From Nymphaea colorata (lineage: Eukaryota > Streptophyta > Magnoliopsida > Nymphaeales > Nymphaeaceae), in contig NC_045142.1 in NCBI RefSeq assembly GCF_008831285.2, positions 19,967,354-20,031,353 of the forward strand: 64,000 nucleotides of DNA, given 5' to 3'. The notes beneath the pieces are model-generated. The model was not told where the DNA came from, ran no database searches, and saw nothing but the letters and a program-made list of their open reading frames with translations. The position numbers were made by a program, and so were the translations under genes. This document shows, in pieces, positions 47,380-59,885 of this stretch; within the stretch, counting starts at the first letter, position 1, and every line of letters begins with the position of its first letter.

Positions 47380-49598
47380 GTATGTATATCTTCGTTATTT
47401 TTAAAGTTCCAAAACAACTACAATTGCCCTGAGGGGTGTAGCTCAACTGGGAGCAAGGCGATCCACTTAAAAAGGAATATGTGTTATGAAACCTATCACA
47501 CCCAGTGGCGGTAAGGCACAGCAAAGGCTATGGCCTCTCTTTTGGGCGGTGGAAAGTCGTTGGAATCATTTGTGACATTGTTTTATTCCTTTTCATGTAA
47601 AATCAGTAGTATGAAAGCAAATTTTCAATCTAAACTATTATAAATTTAAGAGTGACATTTTTTATCTATAAATATGCTATGTACCACAGTCTTAGACAAG
47701 GAGGATACATCCTCATAATCGGTTTTCCCAAGTAAACATAATGTGTAACTTCTCGAACCAGTCTATTAGTGTGGCATTTCTCAAGCAAAGTGATGAAAGC
47801 AAGTAGAAGCCATCAGAAGACTCAGAACCATCAGATAGCTTTGCAACTCCTTACACCCCACCCAGTTAACTTAATCCCTATTGCCTTTCTCATGCATATA
47901 TATGTGCATATGTGTACATATGAGAGAGAGAGAGGATCCATCGTATGTGGTTTTATATATATATATATTTGCATTGTATCCTAATAAAGTTGTACTATGC
48001 AGTTTGTCTATTTCATTTAATTTTGATAGAGAATGGATCATCTTCCACAGGATCTAGTTTAAGTGTTGATTCTGTTGATTTCATTCTGTTTTGTATGTTT
48101 TTTGTGGAGTCTTCTCCGATTTTATAGTTTTTTGGTAATAATGTTCAGGCCGATGACCTCCCGGCAGGCTTCGCTTGGAAAAAACCAGAACATTATATAT
48201 ATATATAAAATAATGTTCTACACAAACTAGAGAGTGTCCATGGTTATAGTGCATGTTCCAGCACTTGACTTCCTTCAACTATAAATGGCACAGTTAGGCC
48301 TAGCCCTACTGATCCATGGCGCAGGTTTGACTGCCAAACTTAAGACATGATGGGTTTGGTGGCCTTAGGGTGTTGTTTTACAGTTAAAACACTTTGTGAA
48401 TATTTCATGAATATACCTCAAAGGTTTGAGCAAATTCATGAAACACTATTACTTAAATCTGCTCAATCTTTGAGAAAAATGTATAAAACACTCAGAGAGT
48501 GTTCCATTTGCCAAAAGACCCCTACATCACACACTACTTCTCCCCTCCCCCTCCTCCAAGGATGCAATTGGAACATAACTTTTTTATTATTATTTTTTGT
48601 TTTTTCAATTGGACCTCATTCTTTTAATTACATCTTTTTAGTGGCATTTTCGTCATTTTGGTCACCAGAACATGCCAGACTTCTAACCATGTGTCAGGAC
48701 CTATGGGCCGAGGGATAGTCTTAGGCAGACAGTTTCTATAAGGCGTAGGCCTCCCAAAAGGTAACTGAGGCGTGCAAAGGTTATTCCCTAGCTTAATGTG
48801 TAACGCACTACATAGACGTGGGCTGCTTCATGACCAAAGTGTATATACGGAGGCACTTTCCAGACAAGCGTTTCTCCACCAAGCCTTTGTTGCATTACAC
48901 TTTTGGTGGACCCCAAATCTCCTCCAATTCGGTGTCACGATAAAACTGTGCAGCTTATACATGCTTCATATCGTAATGCTTTAGCTTATTTTTCAAAATA
49001 TTAGCCGAATAGATGTGAACTTTGATCGCTTAGTTGATGTGTTCTGCATATACATGAGTTGGAAGTTTATAAAAATAGAAAAAGAAGTTAGCAATCTAAA
49101 AGCTTATTCTTAAGCCACAAAATACCACCTAAACAATTTAAAAACTGGCTTTAAATTCTTAGGACAAGCTTTATGAGGCAAGCTCGAACTCGGTTTCACT
49201 TGATTTGAAAATGAAAACCAACAATAAGGTATTAAAATACATCAAAGTTACTGACATGCCCCTAAACATTAATAAACAAGGAAAGTTCGAGCCTAGTCTA
49301 CTTTAAACCAGTTGAGTTCATGTAACTCTCTAAGTTGACTCATTTATAAACCGAGTTTTAACTTAGGCTCAAGCTTATATGGCGCAACTTTGAGTCAAGC
49401 CCGAGTTGGCTCGGCTGGTTGTGCATCCTTACCTAAAAGCAGAGACAAGTTTATATTCTTATTTTTAAATAAATTTAAACTATTTTAAATTAAAGAAATA
49501 AAATCAATTGAGATTATATTTTCTAAGGCATTTCTTGTTCCTGCACAAAACAATAAATAAAATAATACTTAATTTAATGGTGTTTTCTGTTTGGTAGA
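47377..49598. other. Large second intron of the peroxidase relic
   Basis: About 2.3 kb including the microsatellite, long for a plant peroxidase intron. It appears enlarged by insertions. 48350-48522 shares its core with the MITE at 43333-43493 and has complementary ends (GGGTTTGGTGGCC and a right end TTGCCAAAAGACCCC). A short TA palindrome lies at 48190-48222. No gene is supported. Confidence 0.5.
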
Positions 49599-49760
49599 CA
49601 AATGGACCCTCATGGGACGTGCCGCTTGGAAGGCTCGACGGGTACAGGTCTGTGGCTGCAGACGCCATGAGCCTTCCCTCTCCCAATGAACCTGTCTCTG
49701 TTCTTAGGTCCAAGTTTGCTGCCAAGGGTCTTTCTACTGAAGACCTTGTCGCTCTATCAG

Positions 49761-50251
49761 GTAGTTTCTTCCCTTTTCTTATTGCCTGCAAGTTTCTGCT
49801 TCTTCTTCTTCTCGTTTCTTGCAATTGAATGAATGGCTGTGTTTCTTTTCTTTCTTTGAAAAAGTTGACAATGTTTGGTCCAAAACTGTACAAAAATCAA
49901 ATTTTTTTTATAAGCGTGTCACCATTAAACTCCAGTTAGAATTTTTTTTTTTTTTTTTAGAGTTGACGAAATTGACTTCAGGACTCACTCTCTGAGAACA
50001 ATGAGGAGGACTTTATTATTGAGCTAATAAATCAATAACTATTTGACTTCAACTTGCTATGATATTTGAAGGAATTATGTTTGGGTGAGTCAGGGGAACG
50101 CACCATCCAAAGAGGGCGGCATTGGGCATTGGGGTTTGGTGAACTTACGTTACTTCCTTCAACTCAAAGATAGCACTTGTCATCATTTGCAATCCAAAGA
50201 AATAGCACTCACAACAATCAAACTAACGACTAGGCTCTTAGTAGTCTGCCA
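49761..50251. other. Sequence between peroxidase exon 3 and the gap
   Basis: AT-rich, with a poly-T run near 49940-49960. The final 60 bases (CAATCCAAAGAAATAGCAC, CTAACGACT) resemble 42805-42845, so a dispersed repeat starts here before the gap. No last peroxidase exon is seen. Confidence 0.5.
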
Positions 50252-50351
50252 NNNNNNNNNNNNNNNNNNNNNNNNNNNNNNNNNNNNNNNNNNNNNNNNN
50301 NNNNNNNNNNNNNNNNNNNNNNNNNNNNNNNNNNNNNNNNNNNNNNNNNNN
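50252..50351. other. Assembly gap, exactly 100 N
   Basis: A round 100-N run is a common placeholder for a gap of unknown length between contigs. The base after it is the first base of the right arm of the inverted duplication. Confidence 0.98.
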
Positions 50352-53259
50352 CTCTTATCTAAGAGAATGTGGAATCAAACATCTCAAGGCCTGTCCAAAA
50401 ACACCTGAACAGAATGGGTTGTGGAACGAAAAACATAGGTTAGTTACTGAACTTGGATTAACTCTACTATTCCATAGTAATGTTCCAGCAAAACATTGGG
50501 TGGAAGCCTTCACTACTGTTGTGTGGCTCATAAATCGGTTGCCGACATCCACGCTCCAAATGCTAAGTCCATATGAAAGCTTATTTCACAAACCTCCTGA
50601 CTATTCTTGCCTAAGGACTTTTGGATGTAGATGTTTTCGCTATATCAAAAGCTACAATAAACACAAATTTGAACCCAAATCTTACCATGTGTCTTCATAG
50701 GATATAGTGACCAACACAAAGGTTATCACTGCCTTTATCCCTTGACAAATCGGGTCTATATTTCAAGACACGTAATGTTTGATGAACAATGTTTTCCCTT
50801 CAATCAAGGTTTGGCTAGCACACAACTGAATTACAATTTTGCTCATGATCTTGTGTCCTTCTCTCCGGTTGCTATTCAATCTAATCAGCCCGCTCTCATT
50901 GAAGTGAACCTCATGATGTTGCCAGACTTCACAATAGTGAACCTAAACCTTCCCTTTCTACCTCTACTCTACCATCACCAGCCATTTCTCCCTTACCTCC
51001 GCCATCACTAGAGTTGCCGGTTCTTACTTCACCATCGCCACCTAGCTCGCCACCTCTTCCTTCACCATCGCTACCTAGCTCGCCACCTCCTCCTTCACCA
51101 TCGCCACTAGTCCTCCTTCTCCTATCCCATCTAATGCCTTACCTAATACCATGACCAGACCGTCTCACCCTATGGTCACACGTTCTCAACATGGTATTGT
51201 CAAACCAAATCCCAAATACATATTAACTACCCTTGCTCCCGCTGAACCTAAACATTTCTCCATTGCCCTTAAACATCCCGGCTGGAGGCGTGCTATGGAA
51301 GACGAAATGGCAGCTTTGATTGCAAATGATACTTGGACCTTGGTACCTCGTGACCCCTCCATGCATATTATTGGCAGCCGATGGGTTTACAAAACAAAAT
51401 TGAATAGTGAAGGCCACATTGACAGACTTAAAGCAAGGCTGGTGGCACAGGGCTATACTCAAATTGAAGGTGTGGATTTTCTTGAAACCTTCTCACCAGT
51501 TGTTAAACCAGCAACTATTCGGATCATACTTTCTGTTGCTCTTATGAATGGCTGGCCTCTTAAACAACTTGATGTCAAAAATGCATTTCTGAATGGATAT
51601 TTGACTGAAACTGTTTTTATTGAGCAGCCTCTAGGTTTCCAAGATGCTCAGTTTCCTCACCATGTTTGCAAATTAAATCGTGCTCTATACGGTCTCAAAC
51701 AGGCCCCGTGAGCTTGGTATGATCGCTTTGCTATTCTCTCACAATTTTCAAGCCAGCTCTGCAGATCCGTCGTTGTTTGTGAGACTCCAACAATTGACTG
51801 TAACCATTCTTCTCTTATATGTGGATGATATCATTCTCACCGGCAGCAGTCCAACTTTTCTTGCATCCTTTCAGAATGAAGTATCTCATACTTTTGCTAT
51901 GACAGATCTTGGAGACTTACATTACTTCTTAGGCATTCAAGTCCAATGCACTGCTTTCGGCCTGTTTCTCAATCAGCAATGCTATGCTATGGACATCCTA
52001 GAACGTGCTCAGATACAATCATGCCGATCAACTGTTACGCCAATAGTTACTAATGTTTATAACAACAGCACTGTAGAAGAAGAAGCATATCCCAATGCTA
52101 CGTTGTATCACAGTCTTGTTGGAGCTCTGCAATATCTTACTTTCACCCAACCAGACATCACTTATGCTGTTAATTATGTGTCAGTTTATGCACGCTCCTT
52201 CCCTGCGACATTTTCAGCTGCTGAAACGCATTCTTTGCTATATTCATGGCACTATCTCACTTGGAATGCAATTTTTTAAGACCGGAAAATTATCAATCCA
52301 AGCTTATTTTGATGCAGATTGGGTCGGCTGCCCCTCCACTCGTCGTTCTACCATTGGCTACTGCACTTTTCTAGGCCCCAATTGTATTTCTTGGGCATCC
52401 AAAAAACAACAAAGTGTTGCAAGATCTTCTTGTGAAGCTGAATACCGTGCCCTTGCAACGACAGCAGCAGAGCTCACTTGGATCACAGTTATTCTTCGAG
52501 ATCTTGGAATGTTTCTTTCTCAATCTCCCTTGTTGCTATGTGACAATCTGTCCGCTCTGCAATCCACTATCAAAACGGCACATCACTCTCGGATGAAGCA
52601 TATTGAGCTTGATTTTCATTTCATACGAGAAAAGGTGGCTCTTGGATCATTAGTCACTCAATATATTTCGACCACTCATCAGCTAGCTGATATGTTTACA
52701 AAGCCTCTTCCCCATCATCGGTTGACAGCTCTAGGCCACAATCTCGGTCTTCGCTACAACCTACGCTCAAGATTGAAGGGGGATGTTAACGCACAAACTG
52801 TTGATAGTTACAGCTGTCCACCGGATGAAGGAAATTGTGGAGAACATGCCAGTTCAACAAATGAAGAAAATCATGACAAATCCAGCAACAAGGCAACTAT
52901 ACTCGCTAGATTGGAAGAAATCAATCAAGATCACAAGGCGATTGAAGAAAATCATGAAGATCGTGACAAATCCAGCAAAAAGGCAACTATACTTGTTAAA
53001 TCTGGAGAAATCAATCAAGATCACAAAGGCAAGAATCTAGGCAAGAAAAGTGGCAACGTCCCTTTATCAATAGAGAAAGAAAGGATTATAGAAACAAAAA
53101 ATCAAGGAAGGATTGTTTAACAATCTCTTCAACAAATCATGTATAAATTCTCACATTAAGGGAACCTCACATCTATCGCCTAATAGGTGTGAGAGACAGT
53201 GGACATAGGATTTTATTCCAAACCACTTAAAAAATCTTAGTCTTGCATCTTTTCTTTCA
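50352..53259 (+). mobile_element. Copia A', partial mirror copy (integrase to 3' LTR)
   Basis: It runs from the integrase C-terminal region (WVEAFTTVVWLINRLP at about 50500) through reverse transcriptase (51294-51711, with the same stop after GLKQAP at 51709-51711), LLYVDDIIL, RNase H and the LTR at 52784-53259. The 5' half is missing because the sequence begins at the gap. A few extra indels, such as one C lost near 50910 and one near 51108, are private to this copy. The 341-codon frame at 52095-53120 joins RNase H to LTR-derived codons and is not a native product. Confidence 0.93.
52784..53259 (+). repeat. 3' LTR of copia A'
   Basis: 476 bases, preceded by the polypurine tract GAAGGGGGA and followed by ATCTT, the mirror of the AAGAT target duplication. 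Confidence 0.92.
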
Positions 53260-53584
53260 ATCTTCAAACAGGGATTTGGCTTTTGAATGATTGTTTTGAA
53301 TGGCGCTGAACCTTGAGTCATCGTTGGTTGATCTTGAATAGCGTTCTCTCCTGAGTTCATTCTCCAGCACGATCGGGTGATTGGCTCTGATGCCACGACT
53401 AACAATGCTTAGAAAGAAGCAGAAGAATAGAGCAGGGAAAAAGAGAGAAGGAAGATAAAGTGCATGTGTCAATTCTTACACACACATAATTGCTGTATTG
53501 CAGTGCTCTATACATTACGTAGTTACATTGCTGCTGTATGATAAAGTTGTTACAGAGGTTGAGATTGTTATAGTTCTTGCAACA
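53260..53584 (-). mobile_element. Mirror copy of the B' 5' end (LTR, primer site, gag start)
   Basis: On minus it holds the LTR at 53584-53396, the primer site TGGCATCAGAGCC at 53395-53383 and the gag start up to the copia A' insertion point. Confidence 0.75.
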
Positions 53585-53589
53585 GACTT

Positions 53590-53915
53590 GAGTAGTTTCC
53601 ATATTGTATCTCCTATTCAGTAACGATCCTTGCCTCTTAGACACTCTTGTTCAAGTTTCCAGAAACTGTTTTCGATTGCATTCTTATTGAGTTCAGTCCT
53701 AATCTTGTCTTACTTGAAGATACTGGCCTTGTAAAAGAGATGACTTTATTTTGCAAGGGATGCAGCAAATTGATGCTGCCACCTTGGAACCGTTTTGTGG
53801 ATCAAGGACATGGGATATCATGCTCGGAGATAGAAGCTGAAGAAGATGGAGATGTGGGCATCTTCGGGATTGTGGCCCAGCAAACTATCCCATTTCCGTA
53901 ACTGACGAAGAGATT
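53590..53915 (+). pseudogene. Mirror copy of the deleted aspartic protease relic
   Basis: Same order as 25205-25530: LFKFPETVF, EMTLFCKG, MLPPWNRFV, EDGDVGIFG, VAQQTIPFP. One residue of the GSVAQQ motif is changed here (GIVAQQ). Its 3' flank has a single copy of the 25-bp unit that is doubled in the left arm. Confidence 0.75.
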
Positions 53916-54819
53916 CCAAATGAAAGATCAACTCCTATCAATGCTGTTGACTGTGCAATACCAAATTGTGTTATGTCATTAAGGGCAAGCATATGCGTTT
54001 TGTAAACTGGTCTATTTGGTAGTTTTAGCTGGTCATGTTTTATGACATGGAATATGTTTCAGTGTCTTGTAGTCGATATGTGCTACTACTTTTCAATGTT
54101 CGTTCAATAAATGCATACGTTTTCATTTTAAAGACGTTTGCCCCTACTTGTATGCCTTTATACTCGCTCTCTCTCTAGCCCATGATGACTCTGATTCTTC
54201 TGGTGAAAACATGCTGAGGGTAGGCCCTCTTCCTTTTTATTTACCAAAACGATAGTGGACTGGGATCTCAACCAACTTGGCTCATAACACATTCTTTATA
54301 TCCTCTATCACGGAAGCATAAAAGCAGCATACTGCAAACTTCAAGTTGTTGGTATGACAGATGTAATTTGTTAAGATGACTCTGCACATGCACAAAAGGC
54401 CCAACCCTTTCTGTTGTATCTTTGATGGCTTTGTCCAGTACATCTTTCTAAGCTTCATTGTTAGATTGTACGACTATTGTCCGCTCATCAGTATTGAACT
54501 TACCTAGGCATTTGTTCAAAACCCAACTCTTAGAGAACACCCTCCATTCTTTCAATTAGTAGCAAACTCCGAAAAGGTATCCTCCATTGTAGTTTCTAAT
54601 CAATCTTGCAACACATCATAGGCCTTCTCCATGCCAAGATGCAATGTGAACACTGTATCTAACTCCTTCTTAGAAGCTCCAATTTGTTGACATGATGCCT
54701 TGGCATAGCCAGATTTCCACTATTTGATTATCTATTATCTAACGGTTTACTTTCTTGTATTGTTCTTTACAAGATTCCCAAAATCTAAAATAGTAACAAC
54801 TTGTTTATCATCATATTTT

Positions 54820-55990
54820 GCCATGTTCCTCATCTGCCACAAGAACCAAATAGCCATATGAAAAGTTATTTTCCATATGTTAGCCCATAGTTTCCTTTTG
54901 AATTTTCTTTTACACCATCAAATGAAACACTGTTTAATAGTGTCATCTCTCAAAATCTTTTGCTTGAATTTAGCTGCAATGAACTGTGATAATATTTTCG
55001 AAGTCATGCAACTAAAAAATAGGAGGCTTTCATCCCCCTTGTGTTTGTATCACAGGGCACACCTTGATGCCAGCTGCAATCCTAGTTTTTTGAGTTTGAT
55101 TTTAGTCATAGTTTTGCCTTGACATTCAATGTAAACTATCCACATCACCCTAGGGAATTCATTTTTATCCAAATGTATCGACACCACTAGTTTTCTTGTG
55201 CAGCCTTATGGCCTCCCAAATCCATTTCTGAGAGATAGGGAGAGTGTGTTGATTAGCCTAGACGAGCGCATCTTCCTGGGTATTCACCTCAGCCAACGTC
55301 ATAGTATCACGCCTCCATCTGCTCACTTTAGCAAGCAGCTCCTAATTAGGTCCAAGGATAAACTCTTTAACAGTGACTCTAGGATTGATTACCTCAAGAA
55401 GAGGGTCATTTATATCAATCAGCTGTGCTAGAGGCTTACTTGCCTAGTTGTCAATCCAAAATTTAGCCTTGCCATCTTTAATTTACCAACAGACTTTTGC
55501 TTCCATGATTTAACTATATCTAGTAAAAAAACAGAACTTTTAGTGAAAGAATTAGAATTCCATAAGACATGGCCTTTGGGATATTTCTTTCTGACATAAG
55601 CTGCCCAAATGTTATTAGTACTTACTGCTCTATACGCTAGGTAAGTAAGATTAGCCTTGTTAGTGTCATTGATCTGGCTCATGCCGACTCCTCCTTCACT
55701 CTTAGGTAATTTTGCTACAGCTGTCATAATAGTCCCCACATATTTATACAAGTTCCGACAATAAGGATATTTTCTAGTTTTAATACAAAATCTTCTGCCA
55801 TAGAGGATTACAATGTACATCACAGCTTGTTGGCCAGGAACAAACTATACTTAAATTTTGTAGTCTCCACATTCTAAGGTAGAGATTGTCAAGATTTAAG
55901 AAAGAAACATTACTGAACATGTTTCTTAAGACATTTGCACCTTGTCCATCTATATACTGCACTAGTACCTCAGTTTGGATGTCGGTAAAA
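54820..55990 (-). pseudogene. Mirror copy of the LINE relic
   Basis: On minus it shows LPKSEGGVGM, VRKKYPKGHVLW and the same TAG in place of Trp after FWIDN. It differs from 23131-24300 by only a few residues (for example AVAKLP against AVEKLP). Confidence 0.8.
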
Positions 55991-57842
55991 GTTGACTTTC
56001 ACTAACGGCTTCCGATCTACGCGTATGTGATTCCATTTTTTTGGTGCATCTTGAATAGCCCATAGAAAATTTCTATTTCACTTACATTAACAAAAATTCT
56101 GGCTGATCTTCTGGAGTAGCTCATAAAGTGTTTCTATTTAATTGACTTATAGTAACTGCGAAAAAGAAACGAAAAAAAGTTGGCATAAAGAATCGTTTTC
56201 AACAAGAAGTCATGAAAACCATTTTCGGTCATGGCATGCACAATTATCTCTGAATTGGCACAATTGAATTAAAAACAACTTTGTATGTGGTAATGTATTA
56301 TGTCATCCACCAATTGAATTGATTGTGCAAATTACTCGAGTAACATAATATACGGATGTCCGTGCACACTCAAATCTATTTCTGCCGGATAATGCAGTAT
56401 GTAAAAATTGAAAAAAATATTGCTCAAAACCATTGGCAACGGTTATATATATATATACATACCATACAAGTGGGGAGGCAGGGAGCTGGCAGGAACATGG
56501 CCTCCCCCACCCTTCTCATATTGTTAAATCATTTTACTTGTAAATTTTAAAAATTTTAATTTTACCTATATAGAAATTTTGATAGCAGCTAGTTAAATAA
56601 AATCAAAGGATGGTCTCCCTTCATGGTTTTTATCTTACTTTGCCAACTGGGGGCCTCTATGTCCTTGTGCTCTACGGTTAGTTACGGTTGAAGAAGAAAT
56701 GCAGAAAAAGAAGCTAACAGAAGGAATTGATCAGTTTCTGTTAAATGTTAAAGTACTAAGAAAAGACAAAAAAAAAAAAACGATGCTGACAAGGTTGATA
56801 ATACTGGGAAGTTTATGGTGATTGTGGCAAAGCTGGAAAATTTAGATTGAAGATCTATTTCAAAAGCTCTCATACTTTTATGGGCAGCGATATATATAAA
56901 TAAGAAAATAATTAAAAGCACCAATATTAACATAAAGAAAATTTGAGTGGCTGGGTAGGCAACTACCAACACCAGCCCATATGTTGTGCTGCTATCATCT
57001 GTGACATAGTGCAGAGGTAGGATTAGAGTGTTGCTCTTGTGGTTGTTGTGGCTTCTGGTTTTCATCCAGAATAAACTCTCTCTCTCTCTCTCTCTCTCTA
57101 TGTATGTATGTATTGGCCGAAGTTATTAATCGAGACTCCATATGCTTTGGGGTGAAGATATCGTTCTTTTTCTGGACATATTTTTCAATAAAATTATATA
57201 ATGGTAAAGAGAAAATATTCTATAATGTTATTATTTCTAGGAGAATGTGAGATTTTAGAAGATTATTCTATCTATAAAAGATATTAGATGATGATATTTT
57301 AGGATATTGTAGATATGACAGTTTAATTTGCATACCAATCTAACGGAATACAACATGAGAGGATACTTTTAAATACTGTAGATGTGACAGTTTTCAAGCA
57401 GTGCTTATATATATATATACGCGACATCACCACACACATAAGATTGTAAATAATTAGAGATATTATCTCCATATATTTTTTTAGAATAATTTTTATCTTT
57501 TGACAAAATTATTTGTCTTTGTTGACCATAGTATCAATTGGTTTCTAGCACAAGATGGTGGCCCATATGATCCAATAATCGGCTCCAACTTTAAAAACCT
57601 TAATATTCATTTATTATCAGAACTTTAAAATTTATAATGTATAAATTTGTTGTGATCTTCTATTTTTTTCTTTGTTGTGGTTTCCTTTGTTCGACAAAGG
57701 GGAGGCCCTGTTGCCGTCGATCAGGGGCTGCGGCACTGCAGTAGTTTTAGTTTCACCATGAGCGGCCTCCCTTTCTTTTCTCCTTTTCTTTCCTTTCCAT
57801 TTTTCCTTTTACTGCCCCAACAGAGAAGGCTCGGCCACATTC
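55991..57842. other. Mirror of left-arm intergenic sequence
   Basis: Counterpart of 21290-23130. It contains the frame-shifted version of the doubtful hydrophobic frame (57065-56748), a shorter CT/GA microsatellite (57078-57100) and a ~46-base segment at about 57325-57370 that is absent from the left arm. Confidence 0.6.
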
Positions 57843-58052
57843 TCGCGCGCGGAGCAGAGCGGCCTGCACTGCTGGTTGAGCTAGAGTGAATGAAGGGTCA
57901 TAGAGAGGAGAGAGTGATGAGTCCCGATGAATGAGGTCTATGGAGAAGCCGAGAGGTTTGGAAGCGAAGATGCTGGTAGGGTTAGGCAGCACTGCAAGTA
58001 GGAGCAGCTGGATAAGAAGGCGGAATGCTAAGGAGGAGAAGAGGGGAGCCAT
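57843..58052 (-). pseudogene. Mirror copy of the truncated aspartic protease 5' fragment
   Basis: MAPLFSSLAF to LAQPAVQA, with the same loss of homology as at 21289. The TATAAATA box upstream is intact (minus strand, just before 58100). Two or three residues differ from the left-arm copy. Confidence 0.85.
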
Positions 58053-58185
58053 GTTGAGCGCTAAAAGGTTGCTGCACTAAGGAGAAAAATGTTGATATTT
58101 ATAGTGGAAGTCATAGTTAGGGTCGCCGCTGAGGATGTGGATTTGGAAATAGTGGAAAAAAGAAACATGTAATTCAACTGAGTAA

Positions 58186-58887
58186 CATATTATAATATAC
58201 TTTATAGATATACTATAATATACTTTATAATAACACTTATAACCTTATAATATATTTTCACATTATAGGCCAATGCTATAATTTATAGTGTTATTACAAT
58301 ACATTTTACAATGTTATTATACAATATATTGTTATTATTATTATTATATCTTTATTTGTGAAAAGAAAAAGGTGACACTTATAGTATATTTGATACTGTT
58401 ATTATACTAATGATACTGTTCTTCCTTGTGAGCGTTGAGCGCTCTATCTTCTTATTTCTCTATTTGCATTTGTACTTTGAGTTTGTTTCTACGGCTCTAG
58501 GTTTGTGGCTTCAGAGATCACTCCAGCCACCTTCTTTCCTTTTGGACGCAGCTGCCACGTAAAGCAACCATTCTTCTAAAGAAGCATGCAAAAGATAAAA
58601 TTGGTCGGTTACCTTCTTTGGTTATAGTATACAACAATTTACATTAGTGGCCTGTCAAGATTTAACTTGCTTGGAGTAAGGGACTTGAATCGAACCAGTG
58701 GTTTCTTGAACTTTGGAATGAACTGATGGAGGAGACTTGCCACTCATTCCAAAGTGACAAGAGCTAGGCAAGTGGTTGAATACATGCTAGAAAATGACAT
58801 TTTTTATGGTCATATGGTGCTTATAGAAAAATAAGAACGTGGAATTTCATACTAATAAAGAAATGCAGGTTCAAGTGATATGTGCTC
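58186..58887 (-). repeat. Mirror of upstream module copy 3
   Basis: Reverse complement of 20251-20955, upstream of the protease fragment at 58052. Confidence 0.85.
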
Positions 58888-59885
58888 CTCTGCGGGGAAA
58901 TGTGGAAAGTACCCAGATATTGGCAGAACCAATATCTGATCATCGAGTTCTTTTTAAACCAAGAAATTCCCCATATCTTAAATTAATGCTTTAACTAAGG
59001 GAAAATCGAAAATTTTGCTAGGGTTTAATCATCAATGGTTTTACTATCGCCTTCAAGTTCTTCAATATTTGCCCTGAATGAGTAATTCTTGCTGGCCGCT
59101 TCTTAGTTGAACACAAAAATGTTGGGAAATTTATTGGCAGCAGATCCGACGGTTAATATCGAAAAGAATTGGCGTTGCTAAAGGTTATTGATAAGAAACA
59201 CGGATGGTACAAGATTTAGCAGGCATATAGGAAATAGTTTATTTATCTTATATAAAAAATTTTAAAAAATGATATTTTAGTTTATGTCAAAATTTTGAAA
59301 CTATAATTCAATCACCCTCATGAACAATTGTCAGCTCCGCCCTTGTCTGATAGCTTTGGTTTTGACATCTAAATCATTCGATAAGCACGACACTCTTCTA
59401 ACAAAACGAAGACATAATTATCTATTTGCCTGACGTGTAGAAAGGCATGGATGTACAGAATACATGTGTTTTGATTTGAAAATAAAAAAGTAGGGGTTAC
59501 GTTTTAAGTTTTCAGTCCATGTTTCAACTTTAAATTGAAATCTTATTTTTAGAATTCATATGTAAAAGCTGTTAGAAACCTGAAAGTGTTGGGAAGAAAT
59601 TCAAAGGATAGATTATTTAATTTGGAAAAAACTAGGTGGCAGTTTCTAACTCATTTACTTCCGCTTCGTTCAAAACATTTCTCACATTTCACTGTCGGCT
59701 TGAATTGAAAACGCCATTGGCGAACACCGAAAGCCAACAAGGGCGCCGTCCTCATGCAACTTAAGTGAGGTGGGTAGCACAAGTTACGTCGCCGGTGGAG
59801 GACAGGGAGTGACAGAGAAAGGTTCATGCATATGGGAATGATTTCGCTCCCCATCTAATCAATTCTGTTGCCACCATTCTTTAAA

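Larger units (their letters stand above)
46678..49760 (+). pseudogene. Class III secretory peroxidase pseudogene
   Basis: Intact members are secreted heme peroxidases of the cell wall. Exon 1 (46678-46898) encodes a signal peptide and YSESCPNVEEMVKSSVQ. A one-base loss near 46855 puts the distal-heme motif LLRLHFHDCFVN out of frame, and the donor after it is poor. Exon 2 (47116-47294) holds GCDG, SVLLEGPGEK, TSPANFGLRGFEVI, then CPGVVSCADILALAARDAVVL, in at least three frames, ending at a good donor. Exon 3 (49599-49760) is intact: GPSWDVPLGRLDGYRSVAAD to STEDLVALS. The last exon, with the proximal heme His (HTIG), is not seen before the gap at 50252. Frameshifts make it a pseudogene. Confidence 0.9.

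Noticed and set aside
47432-47520. A tRNA-derived SINE starting GGGTGTAGCTCAACTGG
   Set aside because: The first part looks like a pol III A box, but no convincing B box follows at the right distance and there is no A-rich or T-rich tail or target duplication.
52095-53120. A 341-codon frame, the longest closed one in the window
   Set aside because: It joins the copia RNase H region to translated LTR sequence, including the internal LTR repeats. The gene portion ends at the polypurine tract near 52783; the rest is read-through of non-coding LTR.
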